The notes below the pieces were generated by a model. The model was not told the origin of the DNA. It searched no databases and worked only from the letters and a program-made list of their open reading frames with translations. Positions 51,809 to 59,787 of a stretch of DNA of 64,000 nucleotides are shown here, in pieces. Position numbers and translations under genes: made by a program. Every line of letters starts with the position of its first letter. The first letter of the stretch is position 1. Source of the stretch: Flavobacterium tistrianum (lineage in GTDB: Bacteria; Bacteroidota; Bacteroidia; Flavobacteriales; Flavobacteriaceae); the NCBI RefSeq assembly GCF_003254545.1, contig NZ_QJRH01000071.1:62001-126000 (forward strand), given 5' to 3'.

Positions 51809-52285
51809 ATGAATAAGTTCGTAAAAATCGCTATAGCTTTATTAATTTGTTTAACAGTAGGGTATTCTGCGGGAGTGGTTACAAAACCAAGCATTGAAAC
51901 TTGGTATGTAATGCTGGAAAAACCAGTTTTTAATCCGCCAAATTGGGTTTTTATGCCAGTTTGGACTGTGATTTATATTCTAATGGCAATTGCCGCTGGA
52001 TTGGTTTGGGACAAAATTAAAGTGGAGACAGAAGAAGTAAAAAAAGCATTACTTTTCTTCATTATTCAATTGATTTTAAACTCAATTTGGTCTTATTTGT
52101 TCTTCGGATTAAAAAATCCGATGTTAGCTTTAATCGAAATTGTACTTTTATGGCTAATGATTTACGAAACGTATTTAAAATTCATCAAAATCAATAAAAC
52201 TGCGGGCCATTTATTGATTCCATATTTAGCTTGGGTTGGATTTGCAACTGTTTTGAATGCTAGTATTTGGTGGTTGAATAAATAA
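51809..52285 (+). CDS. tspO: TspO/MBR family protein
   Basis: A 158-residue membrane protein with five hydrophobic helices and the tryptophan-rich signature of the TspO/peripheral benzodiazepine receptor family: WYVMLEKPVFNPPNWVFMPVWTVIYILMAIAAGLVW near residue 32, and FWSYLFFG-type and LIPYLAWVGFATVLNASIWWLN at the C-terminus. The family binds porphyrins and cholesterol-like ligands and is linked to tetrapyrrole and redox control. It is divergent from mvaD and shares the promoter region. Confidence 0.93.
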   Translation: MNKFVKIAIALLICLTVGYSAGVVTKPSIETWYVMLEKPVFNPPNWVFMPVWTVIYILMAIAAGLVWDKIKVETEEVKKALLFFIIQLILNSIWSYLFFGLKNPMLALIEIVLLWLMIYETYLKFIKINKTAGHLLIPYLAWVGFATVLNASIWWLNK

Positions 52286-52320
52286 GTTTTGTTTCAAGTT
52301 TTTCTTTGTTTCAAGTTGAG

Positions 52321-53040
52321 CTACTTCAGATTCTTAAATTCTTCATTTTTGGCGTATAAAAAATCCATAATAGAAAGCACATTTGGTTGCTCTAAAAGTG
52401 TTTTAGATTTTGAATCAGCATTACAAAAATCTAAAAAGATTTCTTTTTCTTCGGGTTTAATTTTTAAATTTTTGATGAAAAAATCTGGTGGACAATAAGC
52501 CGTTGCCAGTTTTTTAAAACGGTCGTCACGAAGTTCGATTTTTTTCTCGGGACCATCAAAAATAGCACGTTTAAAGTTTATACCGTTTTTAATTCTTCCA
52601 TCATTAATATTTAGATATCGCTGATTTAGGTCGTTGTAGCTCTGTTGTTTTTTAATTTCAGCGATAGCTTCTCTATTATCAGCATCATCAACAAGTTTAA
52701 TGCTCTTCATTTGAGTAACAACTACATTGTCCAGCTCTTCCGCTTCTGGGATCATGTTTACTACAAGATTATTCGTTTTAAGATTATCGGCAGAAATTTT
52801 TAGACGGGTAAAAAAATAATTTTTAGCGAAAAATAATAAGCTATCTTGAGCCTTTACCACAATAGTAAATTCTCCCGAAGCATTTGTCGTAGTGCTGGTT
52901 TTGGCAGTTTTATTGATGACTTCGACATTTTTTAAAATTAAATTTTGAGAAACAACTTTTCCATGAAGTAATTTGTCGGTTTGGGAAATGCTAAACTGAT
53001 AAGTAAGAAAAGAAATTGTAGTAAATAATTTTACTTTCAT
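52321..53040 (-). CDS. CarboxypepD_reg-like exported protein, paralogue 1
   Basis: A 239-residue exported protein (signal-like N-terminus MKVKLFTTISFLTYQFSISQ). Residues 22-105 form a carboxypeptidase-regulatory-like beta domain (LLHGKVVSQNLILKNVEVINKTAKTSTTTNASGEF, DSLLFFAKNYFFTRLKIS). The C-terminal half ends in FFIKNLKIKPEEKEIFLDFCNADSKSKTLLEQPNVLSIMDFLYAKNEEF. The upstream gene encodes a close paralogue. Function is unknown; surface or outer-membrane association is likely. Confidence 0.72.
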   Translation of the reverse strand: MKVKLFTTISFLTYQFSISQTDKLLHGKVVSQNLILKNVEVINKTAKTSTTTNASGEFTIVVKAQDSLLFFAKNYFFTRLKISADNLKTNNLVVNMIPEAEELDNVVVTQMKSIKLVDDADNREAIAEIKKQQSYNDLNQRYLNINDGRIKNGINFKRAIFDGPEKKIELRDDRFKKLATAYCPPDFFIKNLKIKPEEKEIFLDFCNADSKSKTLLEQPNVLSIMDFLYAKNEEFKNLK

Positions 53041-53050
53041 CTAATAGATT

Positions 53051-53767
53051 TTAGTTTTTAACTTCTGAATTTAGTTTTTGAAACTCTTTGTTTTTAGTAT
53101 GTAGAAAATCCATTGTATAAAGTAAATTTTTCTGCTGTACAAGAATTTTAGCTTGTGGATCAGCATCACAAAATTGTAAAAACAGTTCTTTTTCTTCGGG
53201 CTTTATTTTCAAGTCATTTGTAAAGAAATTTAATGGAACAGTCGCTTCGGCTAATTTTTTGAAATCCAATTCCTTGAACTTAAATTGCTCTTTTTTTCTT
53301 TTTCCTCTAAACAAATTGAAAATAGCGACTAAATCCATTCCATTTGCGATAGTTCCGTTATAAACACCTGTAGACATTGGTCCCATTGGTACAATAGTCG
53401 AATTTTCGTCTGCTGGTCCAACTTTGGGAAACTTAATGTTCGTTATTAAAACCTCATCCAATTCTTCAGGTTTCAAAATCATACTGACCACAATATTATT
53501 TTGATCAATATTTTCTTGGGAAACTTTTAATCTTTTAAAAAAGTAATCTTTAGAGAAAAAAAGCAAACTATCTTTTGGACGAACAAGAATCGAAAATTCA
53601 CCTAATTCATTTGTCGTCGTACTCGTTTTTGCAGTTTTATTAATTACTTCCACCTTATTAAGTGGAATATTTTGCGAAAGTACTTTTCCGTTTAATGCTT
53701 TTTCAGTTTGAGAAACGCTGATCTGATAAGTGAAAATAGAAATTGTGGTAAGTAATTTTACTCTCAT
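53051..53767 (-). CDS. CarboxypepD_reg-like exported protein, paralogue 2
   Basis: A 238-residue protein starting MRVKLLTTISIFTYQISVSQ, with the same beta domain (ALNGKVLSQNIPLNKVEVINKTAKTSTTTNELGEF) and the same C-terminal block FFTNDLKIKPEEKELFLQFCDADPQAKILVQQKNLLYTMDFLHTKNKEF. The first 110 residues and last 60 match paralogue 1 closely, while the middle (about 115-170) differs completely. The two are ten bases apart and co-directional, a recent tandem duplication. Confidence 0.72.
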   Translation of the reverse strand: MRVKLLTTISIFTYQISVSQTEKALNGKVLSQNIPLNKVEVINKTAKTSTTTNELGEFSILVRPKDSLLFFSKDYFFKRLKVSQENIDQNNIVVSMILKPEELDEVLITNIKFPKVGPADENSTIVPMGPMSTGVYNGTIANGMDLVAIFNLFRGKRKKEQFKFKELDFKKLAEATVPLNFFTNDLKIKPEEKELFLQFCDADPQAKILVQQKNLLYTMDFLHTKNKEFQKLNSEVKN

Positions 53768-53840
53768 ATAGGATTAATTAGTTGAGAGTAAAATTATTAG
53801 AATAGTCTTAACGAAAACTTACAGAATCTGTAAATTCTTG

Positions 53841-54527
53841 TTAATATGCGATGTCGTTTTTTTTGATAAATTTTTCGAACTCACCGTTATCAAACAAAAT
53901 AGGACCGTGGCCAAAACACAATATTTTGGGTTTTAAAGATGCAAGTTTTAATATTGATTTTCTATTCGTTTCTTTATCAGCAGTAAATAAATGTGGAGGT
54001 TCATGCAAACCGACTTTTGTCGTTAGAAGATTCATATTGGTCATCACATCGCCAACAATTAAAATGCCGTCTTTCTCTCTGAAAAATGATAAATGGCCGC
54101 TTGAATGTCCAGGAGTTTCAATTACAATAAATCCGCCAATTTGATCGCCTTCTTTTAAGATTTGAGAAACAGGAGCTCCTTTTCCTGCCCAGAAATTTTT
54201 CTGAAATTTTGAAAAAATATGATTCGGATTTGGGTATTCTGTAAATACATTACCGCTTTCAGCAAACTCTTTTTCAGGTTCACTGCATAAAAGAGGAATA
54301 TTTAAGGTTTCGCAGATTATTTTACTGCTTCCTTGATGGTCGGCGTGTGCGTGTGTCAATGCATGTTTTGTAACTGATTTGTCTTTTATTGACTTTAATA
54401 TTTTAATGGCAGAGGTTCTAATTCCAGCATCAATTAAAACATCTTCTATCAAATAACAATTAATGGCGTTTCTTGGAAATAACGAGATTTGGTAAACGTC
54501 TTTGGCAATATTCTTCATCTTTTTCAA
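53841..54527 (-). CDS. MBL-fold metallo-hydrolase
   Basis: A 228-residue metallo-beta-lactamase-fold hydrolase. The metal-binding motif ALTHAHADHQG (HxHxDH) is near residue 58, followed by ETPGHSSGHLSFF (next His) near 138, DVMTNM (bridging Asp) near 161, and FGHGPILF (last His) near 206, the full set of ligands. Likely a glyoxalase II-like or lactonase-type hydrolase; the substrate is not identifiable. ATG 54518 is also possible. It is followed by a Crp-like regulator gene upstream on the same strand, 52 bases apart. Confidence 0.9.
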   Translation of the reverse strand: MKKMKNIAKDVYQISLFPRNAINCYLIEDVLIDAGIRTSAIKILKSIKDKSVTKHALTHAHADHQGSSKIICETLNIPLLCSEPEKEFAESGNVFTEYPNPNHIFSKFQKNFWAGKGAPVSQILKEGDQIGGFIVIETPGHSSGHLSFFREKDGILIVGDVMTNMNLLTTKVGLHEPPHLFTADKETNRKSILKLASLKPKILCFGHGPILFDNGEFEKFIKKNDIAY

Positions 54528-54579
54528 ATTTTATTTCGACAAAGATTTGAATTCCGTTTCTCAACTCACTTGATAAATG

Positions 54580-55152
54580 TTAAGAAATGTCCTGACGGAT
54601 TCTACTCAACGATTCTGGTGTAATTCCAAGAAAGGATGCGATGTAAATCAGAGGTGTTCGCTGAATTATTTTGGCTGGAGCCGATGCTAAAAAAGTCTGA
54701 TATTTTTCTTTTGCTGGAATCATTTGCAGTTTTAAAACTCTGTCGGCCATACAAAGGTAATTTTGCTCGGCTAAAATTCTTCCAACGCGTTCCCAATTCG
54801 GAATTTCGTTGTACAAAAATTGCATTTTTTCGAAAGTTATCGAAAGCACTTCACAGTCTTCAATACACTGAATGTTTTCAAAAGAAACTGATTGGTTTAT
54901 AAAACTAGAATACGAAGCAATAAAGCCGTCGTCACAGCTTAAATAAGTGGTAATTTCTTTTCCGTCTTTTAGATAATAAACTCGTGCTAAACCTTCAACA
55001 ATAAAGAAAATCTTGTTGCTGATTCTTCCCATCGAAGAAAGAAAATCTTTAGCCGTAAATTTTTCATATTCAAAACAAGAAACAATCTTTTCGATTTCAT
55101 TTTCAGAAAACGAAGCGATTGATTGTATTTGTTTTTTTAAAGAAGGATTCAT
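54580..55152 (-). CDS. Crp/Fnr family transcriptional regulator
   Basis: A 190-residue regulator. Residues 15-115 form a cyclic-nucleotide-binding-like domain (KFTAKDFLSSMGRISNKIFFIVEGLARVYYLKDGKEITTYL). The C-terminal region holds the winged-helix reading head (QRTPLIYIASFLGITPESLSRIRQDIS). It lacks FNR-type cysteines, so it is not an iron-sulfur sensor. Its start codon directly follows the stop of the phosphoglycolate phosphatase-like gene. Target genes unknown. Confidence 0.9.
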   Translation of the reverse strand: MNPSLKKQIQSIASFSENEIEKIVSCFEYEKFTAKDFLSSMGRISNKIFFIVEGLARVYYLKDGKEITTYLSCDDGFIASYSSFINQSVSFENIQCIEDCEVLSITFEKMQFLYNEIPNWERVGRILAEQNYLCMADRVLKLQMIPAKEKYQTFLASAPAKIIQRTPLIYIASFLGITPESLSRIRQDIS

Positions 55153-55800
55153 TTATAAAATTCCAATTAATTCCGAAGCATTATTAATCACCACTTTTGC
55201 TCCACTAGATTTCAATTCATCTTCTGTTCTGTAGCCCCATGTAACGCCAACAGGAAACATATTAGCATTTACAGCCGTTTTCATATCAATATCAGAATCG
55301 CCAACAAATAGGATTTCTTCTGGTTTTAAATTCCATTTTTTGCTTATTTCAATCGCTTCAAACGGATTTGGTTTTTTAAGTTCTTCTGTACTTAAACCGA
55401 CTGCTGTATCAAATTGTTCAGGAAATAATTCATGGGCTATTTTCTTTGTTAATTCATTTGCTTTGTTAGAGAAAACAGCCATTTTGATATTTTGTGAAGT
55501 CAGTTTTTCTAACAATTCAACAATTCCGTCATACGGTTTTGTTTTCAACGTGCAGATTTTGGTATATTCATCAATCATACATTCAAAACAACTTTCGATT
55601 TCATCATCAGAATTGTTTGTAGCTGGTAATGCTTTGCTTACCAGATTTCGTAAACCGCTCCCAATAAAATACTGATAAGTTTCGTAACTATGTGTAGGAT
55701 AATTTAGAGCAGTAAGCACTTTATTCATCGCATCTGAAATGTCGTGTAATGAATTAACTAAAGTTCCGTCTAAATCAAAAATAATTCCTTTGAATTTCAT
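55153..55800 (-). CDS. HAD family phosphatase, phosphoglycolate phosphatase-like
   Basis: A 215-residue HAD hydrolase. Motif I FDLDGTLVNSLHDI at residues 7-20, motif II VFSNKANE near 111, motif III K in LKKPNPFEAIEIS near 145 and motif IV VGDSDIDMKTAVNANM near 167 are complete, and the cap contains the helical set of the Gph/PGP group. Substrate not certain. The stop touches the start of the Crp-like gene, so the two are co-transcribed. Confidence 0.9.
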   Translation of the reverse strand: MKFKGIIFDLDGTLVNSLHDISDAMNKVLTALNYPTHSYETYQYFIGSGLRNLVSKALPATNNSDDEIESCFECMIDEYTKICTLKTKPYDGIVELLEKLTSQNIKMAVFSNKANELTKKIAHELFPEQFDTAVGLSTEELKKPNPFEAIEISKKWNLKPEEILFVGDSDIDMKTAVNANMFPVGVTWGYRTEDELKSSGAKVVINNASELIGIL

Positions 55801-55806
55801 TTTCTA

Positions 55807-57015
55807 TTAAATATTTTGAGCCAGAATAAACCCGCTTGTCCAAGCATTCTGAAAATTAAATCCGCCTGTAATAGCGTCGATGTTTACAATTTCCCCAGCA
55901 AAATAAAGGTTTTGGTGAATTTTGCTTTCCATGGTTTTAAAGTTGATTTCCTTTAAATCGATTCCGCCAGCGGTTACAAATTCTTCTTTAAAAGTGCTTT
56001 TTCCGTTGACTTTAAATTCGGCTTTGGTTAGTTGTGAAGTCAGGTTCAGCAATTGATTTTTAGATAAATCCGCCCACTTCGTTTCCGAATCAATTCCCGA
56101 AGCCAAAACCAAACTTTCCCATAAACGATTCGGAAATTCAAAAGGAGATTTCTTAGAAACTGCTTTTTTAGCGTGTTCTTGTTTTAAATTTTTCAGGATT
56201 TTTTCGGTGTTTTTAAAATCTACATCATTTAACCAATTGACGAAAATCGTAAATTGATAATTTTTATCGTGTAAAATGCGTGCGCCCCAAGCCGAAAGTT
56301 TCAAAATGGCTGGTCCGCTCATTCCCCAATGCGTAATCAATAAAGGTCCTGTCGATTCTAGTTTAGTATCTTTTACATGAACGGTAACCTGTGCAGCAAC
56401 TCCTGGTAATTCTTTAATTCGAGAATCTTTGATATTGAAAGTAAATAGGGAAGGAACGGGGCTCACAATAGCGTGTCCTTGTTCCTGAAGCATTTCCCAG
56501 ATTTTAGGATTGCTTCCCGTTGCCATTATTAATTTTTCAGCAGCATAATTATCGGTTTGTGTATCGATTTTCCAATGATTTTCTTTCTTGAAAATCGACT
56601 GAACACTTTGTCCTGTCAAAACTTTTATACCTAATTTTTCGGTTGCTTTTAAGAAACAATCAATAATAGTTTGCGATGAATTAGAAACAGGAAACATTCT
56701 GCCATCTTCTTCAATTTTAAGTTCTACGCCGTGTTTTTCAAACCATTCGATAGTATCTCCAGAACAAAACTGATGAAACGGTCCACGAAGTTCTTTTTCT
56801 CCACGAGGATAAAATTTTACTAATTCGTTAGGCTCAAAACAAGCGTGCGTAACGTTGCATCGCCCGCCCCCAGAAACGCGAACTTTAGAAAGAACTTCTT
56901 TTCCTCTTTCTAAAATGGCGATTTTCAGTTTCGGATTTTTCTCTACAATGTTAATTGCGGTAAAAAAACCTGCAGCGCCTCCGCCAACGATGATTATGTC
57001 GAAATTTTTTATCAT
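55807..57015 (-). CDS. NAD(P)/FAD-dependent oxidoreductase, HI0933/YhiN family
   Basis: A 402-residue flavoprotein. The FAD-binding DIIIVGGGAAGFFTAIN motif begins at residue 6, GGGRCNVTHACF near 50 is the family signature, and the C-terminal ATGG-like FAGEIVNIDAITGGFNFQNAWTSG near 380 completes the fold. The HI0933 group has no confirmed reaction. ATG 57015 is preferred to 57039, since the extra residues come from a palindromic 'gccacgaattcac' repeat. It precedes the phosphatase by 6 bases. Confidence 0.92.
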   Translation of the reverse strand: MIKNFDIIIVGGGAAGFFTAINIVEKNPKLKIAILERGKEVLSKVRVSGGGRCNVTHACFEPNELVKFYPRGEKELRGPFHQFCSGDTIEWFEKHGVELKIEEDGRMFPVSNSSQTIIDCFLKATEKLGIKVLTGQSVQSIFKKENHWKIDTQTDNYAAEKLIMATGSNPKIWEMLQEQGHAIVSPVPSLFTFNIKDSRIKELPGVAAQVTVHVKDTKLESTGPLLITHWGMSGPAILKLSAWGARILHDKNYQFTIFVNWLNDVDFKNTEKILKNLKQEHAKKAVSKKSPFEFPNRLWESLVLASGIDSETKWADLSKNQLLNLTSQLTKAEFKVNGKSTFKEEFVTAGGIDLKEINFKTMESKIHQNLYFAGEIVNIDAITGGFNFQNAWTSGFILAQNI

Positions 57016-57026
57016 ATGATTTGTTC

Positions 57027-57089
57027 GCCACGAATTCACGAATTATTTTTTTACAATCTTTGAGAATAAAAAAATCGTGAATTCGTGGC
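57027..57089. repeat. 63-base palindromic repeat, copy 1
   Basis: gccacgaattcacga arms flanking acaatctttgaga. Related copies at 57848-57910 (inverted) and 59631-59692, all in the last 7 kb. Confidence 0.85.
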
Positions 57090-57099
57090 TATTTAAACT

Positions 57100-57777
57100 T
57101 TATATTTTGTCTGGATTATCAGAGATAATTCCATTTACTTGATAACTTTTTACTTTTTGTATGTCTTCTTCTGAGTTTACTGTCCAAGGTAAAACTAAGA
57201 AACCTTTTTCCTGAATTTGCTGAACATTTTCTTCATTCAATAACTGAAAATCTGGGTTAATTGCTTTTGCTTTTATTTTTTCGGCGAAAGCCAAAGCTTT
57301 ATCTAAATCTTCTTCTGTTAAAACACCAATCGGAATATTTGAATTTAGTTTTGATGTTTCTTCTAACATATTCCAATCGAAACTTGAAATGATGAAATTT
57401 TCGTATTTCCAGTTTCTTGCTGAAATATATTCCTCAATTAAAGCAACAACTTTAGGAGCGGTTCCTAAACCTTTTAATTCGATATTGATTAGGCATTTTT
57501 TGTCAACCAAATCAAAAACTTCGATTAAAGTTGGGATTTGGTATTTTCCATCAATTAAAAATGATTTTAATTCTGCTGAAGTAAAATCATTTACACGACC
57601 TTTTCGGTTTGTTGTTCTGTCTATTGTTTCGTCATGAATTACGATTAAATGTCCGTCAGAACTTAAATGAACATCGAGTTCGATTCCGTCTGAATTTAAG
57701 TCTAATGCTTTTTTAAAAGCTTGTAAAGTATTTTCAGGTTCGTAGGCTTTGGCGCCACGATGTCCAATTTTTAGCAT
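57100..57777 (-). CDS. Glycerophosphodiester phosphodiesterase
   Basis: A 225-residue GDPD enzyme that hydrolyses glycerophosphodiesters to glycerol-3-phosphate and alcohol. The catalytic HRGAKAYEPENTL (first His/Arg, Glu) is at residues 5-16, GIELDVHLSSDGHLIVIHDETIDRTTN (metal acids and second His) near 30-55, and a C-terminal GFLVLPWTVNSEEDIQKV near 190. No signal peptide, so cytoplasmic. ATG 57777 is chosen because the longer frame from 57807 adds repeat-derived residues. Confidence 0.93.
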   Translation of the reverse strand: MLKIGHRGAKAYEPENTLQAFKKALDLNSDGIELDVHLSSDGHLIVIHDETIDRTTNRKGRVNDFTSAELKSFLIDGKYQIPTLIEVFDLVDKKCLINIELKGLGTAPKVVALIEEYISARNWKYENFIISSFDWNMLEETSKLNSNIPIGVLTEEDLDKALAFAEKIKAKAINPDFQLLNEENVQQIQEKGFLVLPWTVNSEEDIQKVKSYQVNGIISDNPDKI

Positions 57778-57789
57778 TTGTTGCGAGTT

Positions 57790-57830
57790 TAACCGCAAAG
57801 GTCGCAAAGTTTACGCAAGGTGCACAAATA
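57790..57830. repeat. 'accgcaaag' family repeat, copy 6 (partial)
   Basis: aaccgcaaaggtcgcaaag followed by ttacgcaaggtgcac. Confidence 0.6.
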
Positions 57831-57847
57831 ATTTGTGAAATTAAATA

Positions 57848-57910
57848 GCCACGAATTCACGAATTTTTTATTCTCAAAGATTGTAAAAAAATAATTCGTG
57901 AATTCGTGGC
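57848..57910. repeat. 63-base palindromic repeat, copy 2 (inverted)
   Basis: Same ends as copy 1 but the central tctcaaagattgt is in the opposite orientation. Confidence 0.85.
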
Positions 57911-57934
57911 TAAAATTTTTTGCACTCTTATCGG

Positions 57935-59596
57935 TTAAATCTTCTCCAATAAAACAATATCAAAATCATTGTCGATAATGACTTTTCCATCAATTACTTC
58001 AACTTCTTGATTTGAATAAGTGTCTTTTAGTTTTGTTCCGTTTGGGAAGACGTCACCCACAGGAAGTTCCTTTTTGCCTTTTGGTAAATCTAATCCCATA
58101 ACAACTTTATCGGTAAAAGAACCTTGAGTAAAAGTTCTGGAAAAAGTATAAGGATACGGATTAATCAATTTGTGAACACCAGCACCAACAGCAGGGTGAT
58201 TTCGTCTAAACTGACCTAATTTCTGCCAATGCAAAAGTGTTTTTTGCGTTTCAAGATTGTTTTGGATGTCATTCCAATTCATATTAGAACGTAGGGTAGC
58301 ATCGCCTTGAGTGCCTTCAACAACCAAAGATCTGGCCGATTCATCTCCGTAATAAACTTGAGACATTCCTGGAGAAAGTAATAGTTTATTGGCAGTTTCG
58401 ATGCTTTTGGTTCTATTCGCATCAAAAGGCTGTCCATCGTCATGCGAAGACATATAATTAAGGACAGAATATCCTTTTAAATCATTATTCAAAGCATTCG
58501 AATATTTCGAAAACAAACCTTCATAATCGTTTTGAGCAGCATTCCATTTAAATTCAAAATTGATCATGCTGTTGAAACCATTCTTGAAATAATTTACTTT
58601 TCGATCTCCAAAATCGTAATCCTGCCCGCCACTGATTCCGTAACCGTAAACCTCAGCAATGGTATAAAACGGATTCTGATCTAGAACTTGTAAAGGATGA
58701 TGTTTTTTCCACGTTTCAAATGCGTAATCACATTCTTTTTTGAAATCTGCCCAAACATTTTCATCTGTGTGTTTTACTGTATCTCCTCTGTAGCCATCAA
58801 TTCCGAATTCTACGATATAATCGGTAAGCCATTTTATGATGTAATATTTTGGTGTTCTTAGATATCCTGTTCTTTTGAAGAATTCACCTAATGAAGCAAT
58901 TTCTTTTTCGTAACGACCTTCTTTTTTCCATTTTTCTATTAAAAAAGGAGGGAGTGCTACTTCCTGAGTACTTTCAGTTCTAACATCTGGAAGATTATCA
59001 ACCAACGTACACATGGTAGTATTTTCAAACGATTTGTAATCGCACACAACACCAGTTCTAACCCAGTCTGAAGGCCAAACGGGATCTTCTGGAGTTACTG
59101 GTCCGGTATGATTGATAACTCCGTCAAGAATGATTCTGATGCCTTTTTCGTGTGCCTTTTTTACCAGATTAGCTAAATCTTCTTTGGTTCCGAAATTTGG
59201 ATCTAAAGCCGTCCAATCTTTTGCCCAATAGCCGTGAAAACCATAACTCAATCCGGTTCCTTCGTCAACGCCATCGTGGATTTGTTCTACAATCGGCGTA
59301 AGCCAAATGGCATTGATTCCTAATTTTTCAAAATATCCTGATTCGATTTTTTTAGTGATTCCGATGATGTCACCGCCTTCAAATCCGCGGAGTTTTCCGG
59401 GTGTTTTGGTTCGGTTGAAATTGACGTCGTTGGAAGTATCTCCGTTGTAAAAACGATCTGTAAGTAAAAAATAAACATTTGCTCCTTCCCAAACGAAAGG
59501 TGTTTTTGAAGTATCATTCATTGTAACTGATTTTGAGCCAGAACAACCCGTAATTATGAATACTAAAGATAAAAAAAGGAAAGTGTATTTTTTCAT
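57935..59596 (-). CDS. GH13 family alpha-amylase lipoprotein
   Basis: A 553-residue lipoprotein (lipobox IITGC, Cys near residue 18) that cleaves alpha-1,4-glucan. The four GH13 regions are present: I DGVINH near 160, II GYRGDTVKH (nucleophile Asp) near 270, III AEVYGYG (acid Glu) near 315, and IV SSHDDG (transition-state Asp) near 386. The start FVWEGANVYFLLTDRFYNGD is the usual beta1 motif of amylases. Likely surface-exposed like SusG. It belongs with the downstream GH13 and GH97 genes in one Sus-type locus, all on the minus strand. Confidence 0.93.
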   Translation of the reverse strand: MKKYTFLFLSLVFIITGCSGSKSVTMNDTSKTPFVWEGANVYFLLTDRFYNGDTSNDVNFNRTKTPGKLRGFEGGDIIGITKKIESGYFEKLGINAIWLTPIVEQIHDGVDEGTGLSYGFHGYWAKDWTALDPNFGTKEDLANLVKKAHEKGIRIILDGVINHTGPVTPEDPVWPSDWVRTGVVCDYKSFENTTMCTLVDNLPDVRTESTQEVALPPFLIEKWKKEGRYEKEIASLGEFFKRTGYLRTPKYYIIKWLTDYIVEFGIDGYRGDTVKHTDENVWADFKKECDYAFETWKKHHPLQVLDQNPFYTIAEVYGYGISGGQDYDFGDRKVNYFKNGFNSMINFEFKWNAAQNDYEGLFSKYSNALNNDLKGYSVLNYMSSHDDGQPFDANRTKSIETANKLLLSPGMSQVYYGDESARSLVVEGTQGDATLRSNMNWNDIQNNLETQKTLLHWQKLGQFRRNHPAVGAGVHKLINPYPYTFSRTFTQGSFTDKVVMGLDLPKGKKELPVGDVFPNGTKLKDTYSNQEVEVIDGKVIIDNDFDIVLLEKI

Positions 59597-59630
59597 TATT
59601 TAGAAAATTTTAAACATGTTGAAAAAAATA

Positions 59631-59692
59631 GCCACGAATTCACGAATTATTTTTTGACAATCTTTGAAAATAAAAATTCGTGAATTCGTGGC
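59631..59692. repeat. 62-base palindromic repeat, copy 3
   Basis: Same vocabulary (gccacgaattcacgaatt, attcgtgaattcgtggc) as copies 1 and 2. It lies between the two GH13 genes. Confidence 0.85.
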
Positions 59693-59705
59693 GGAAAAAA
59701 TAGTT

Positions 59706-59776
59706 TCTTGCAGATCTCGCAGATTCTGCAGATTTTCTTTTTTAATTATCTGCTTAATCTGCAAAATCTGCGAGAG
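59706..59776. repeat. 'ctcgcagat' inverted repeat, copy 3
   Basis: Opens ttgcagatctcgcagattc and closes ctgcaaaatctgcgagag. It is directly next to the 62-base palindrome. Confidence 0.75.
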
Positions 59777-59787
59777 AATAAATATTG

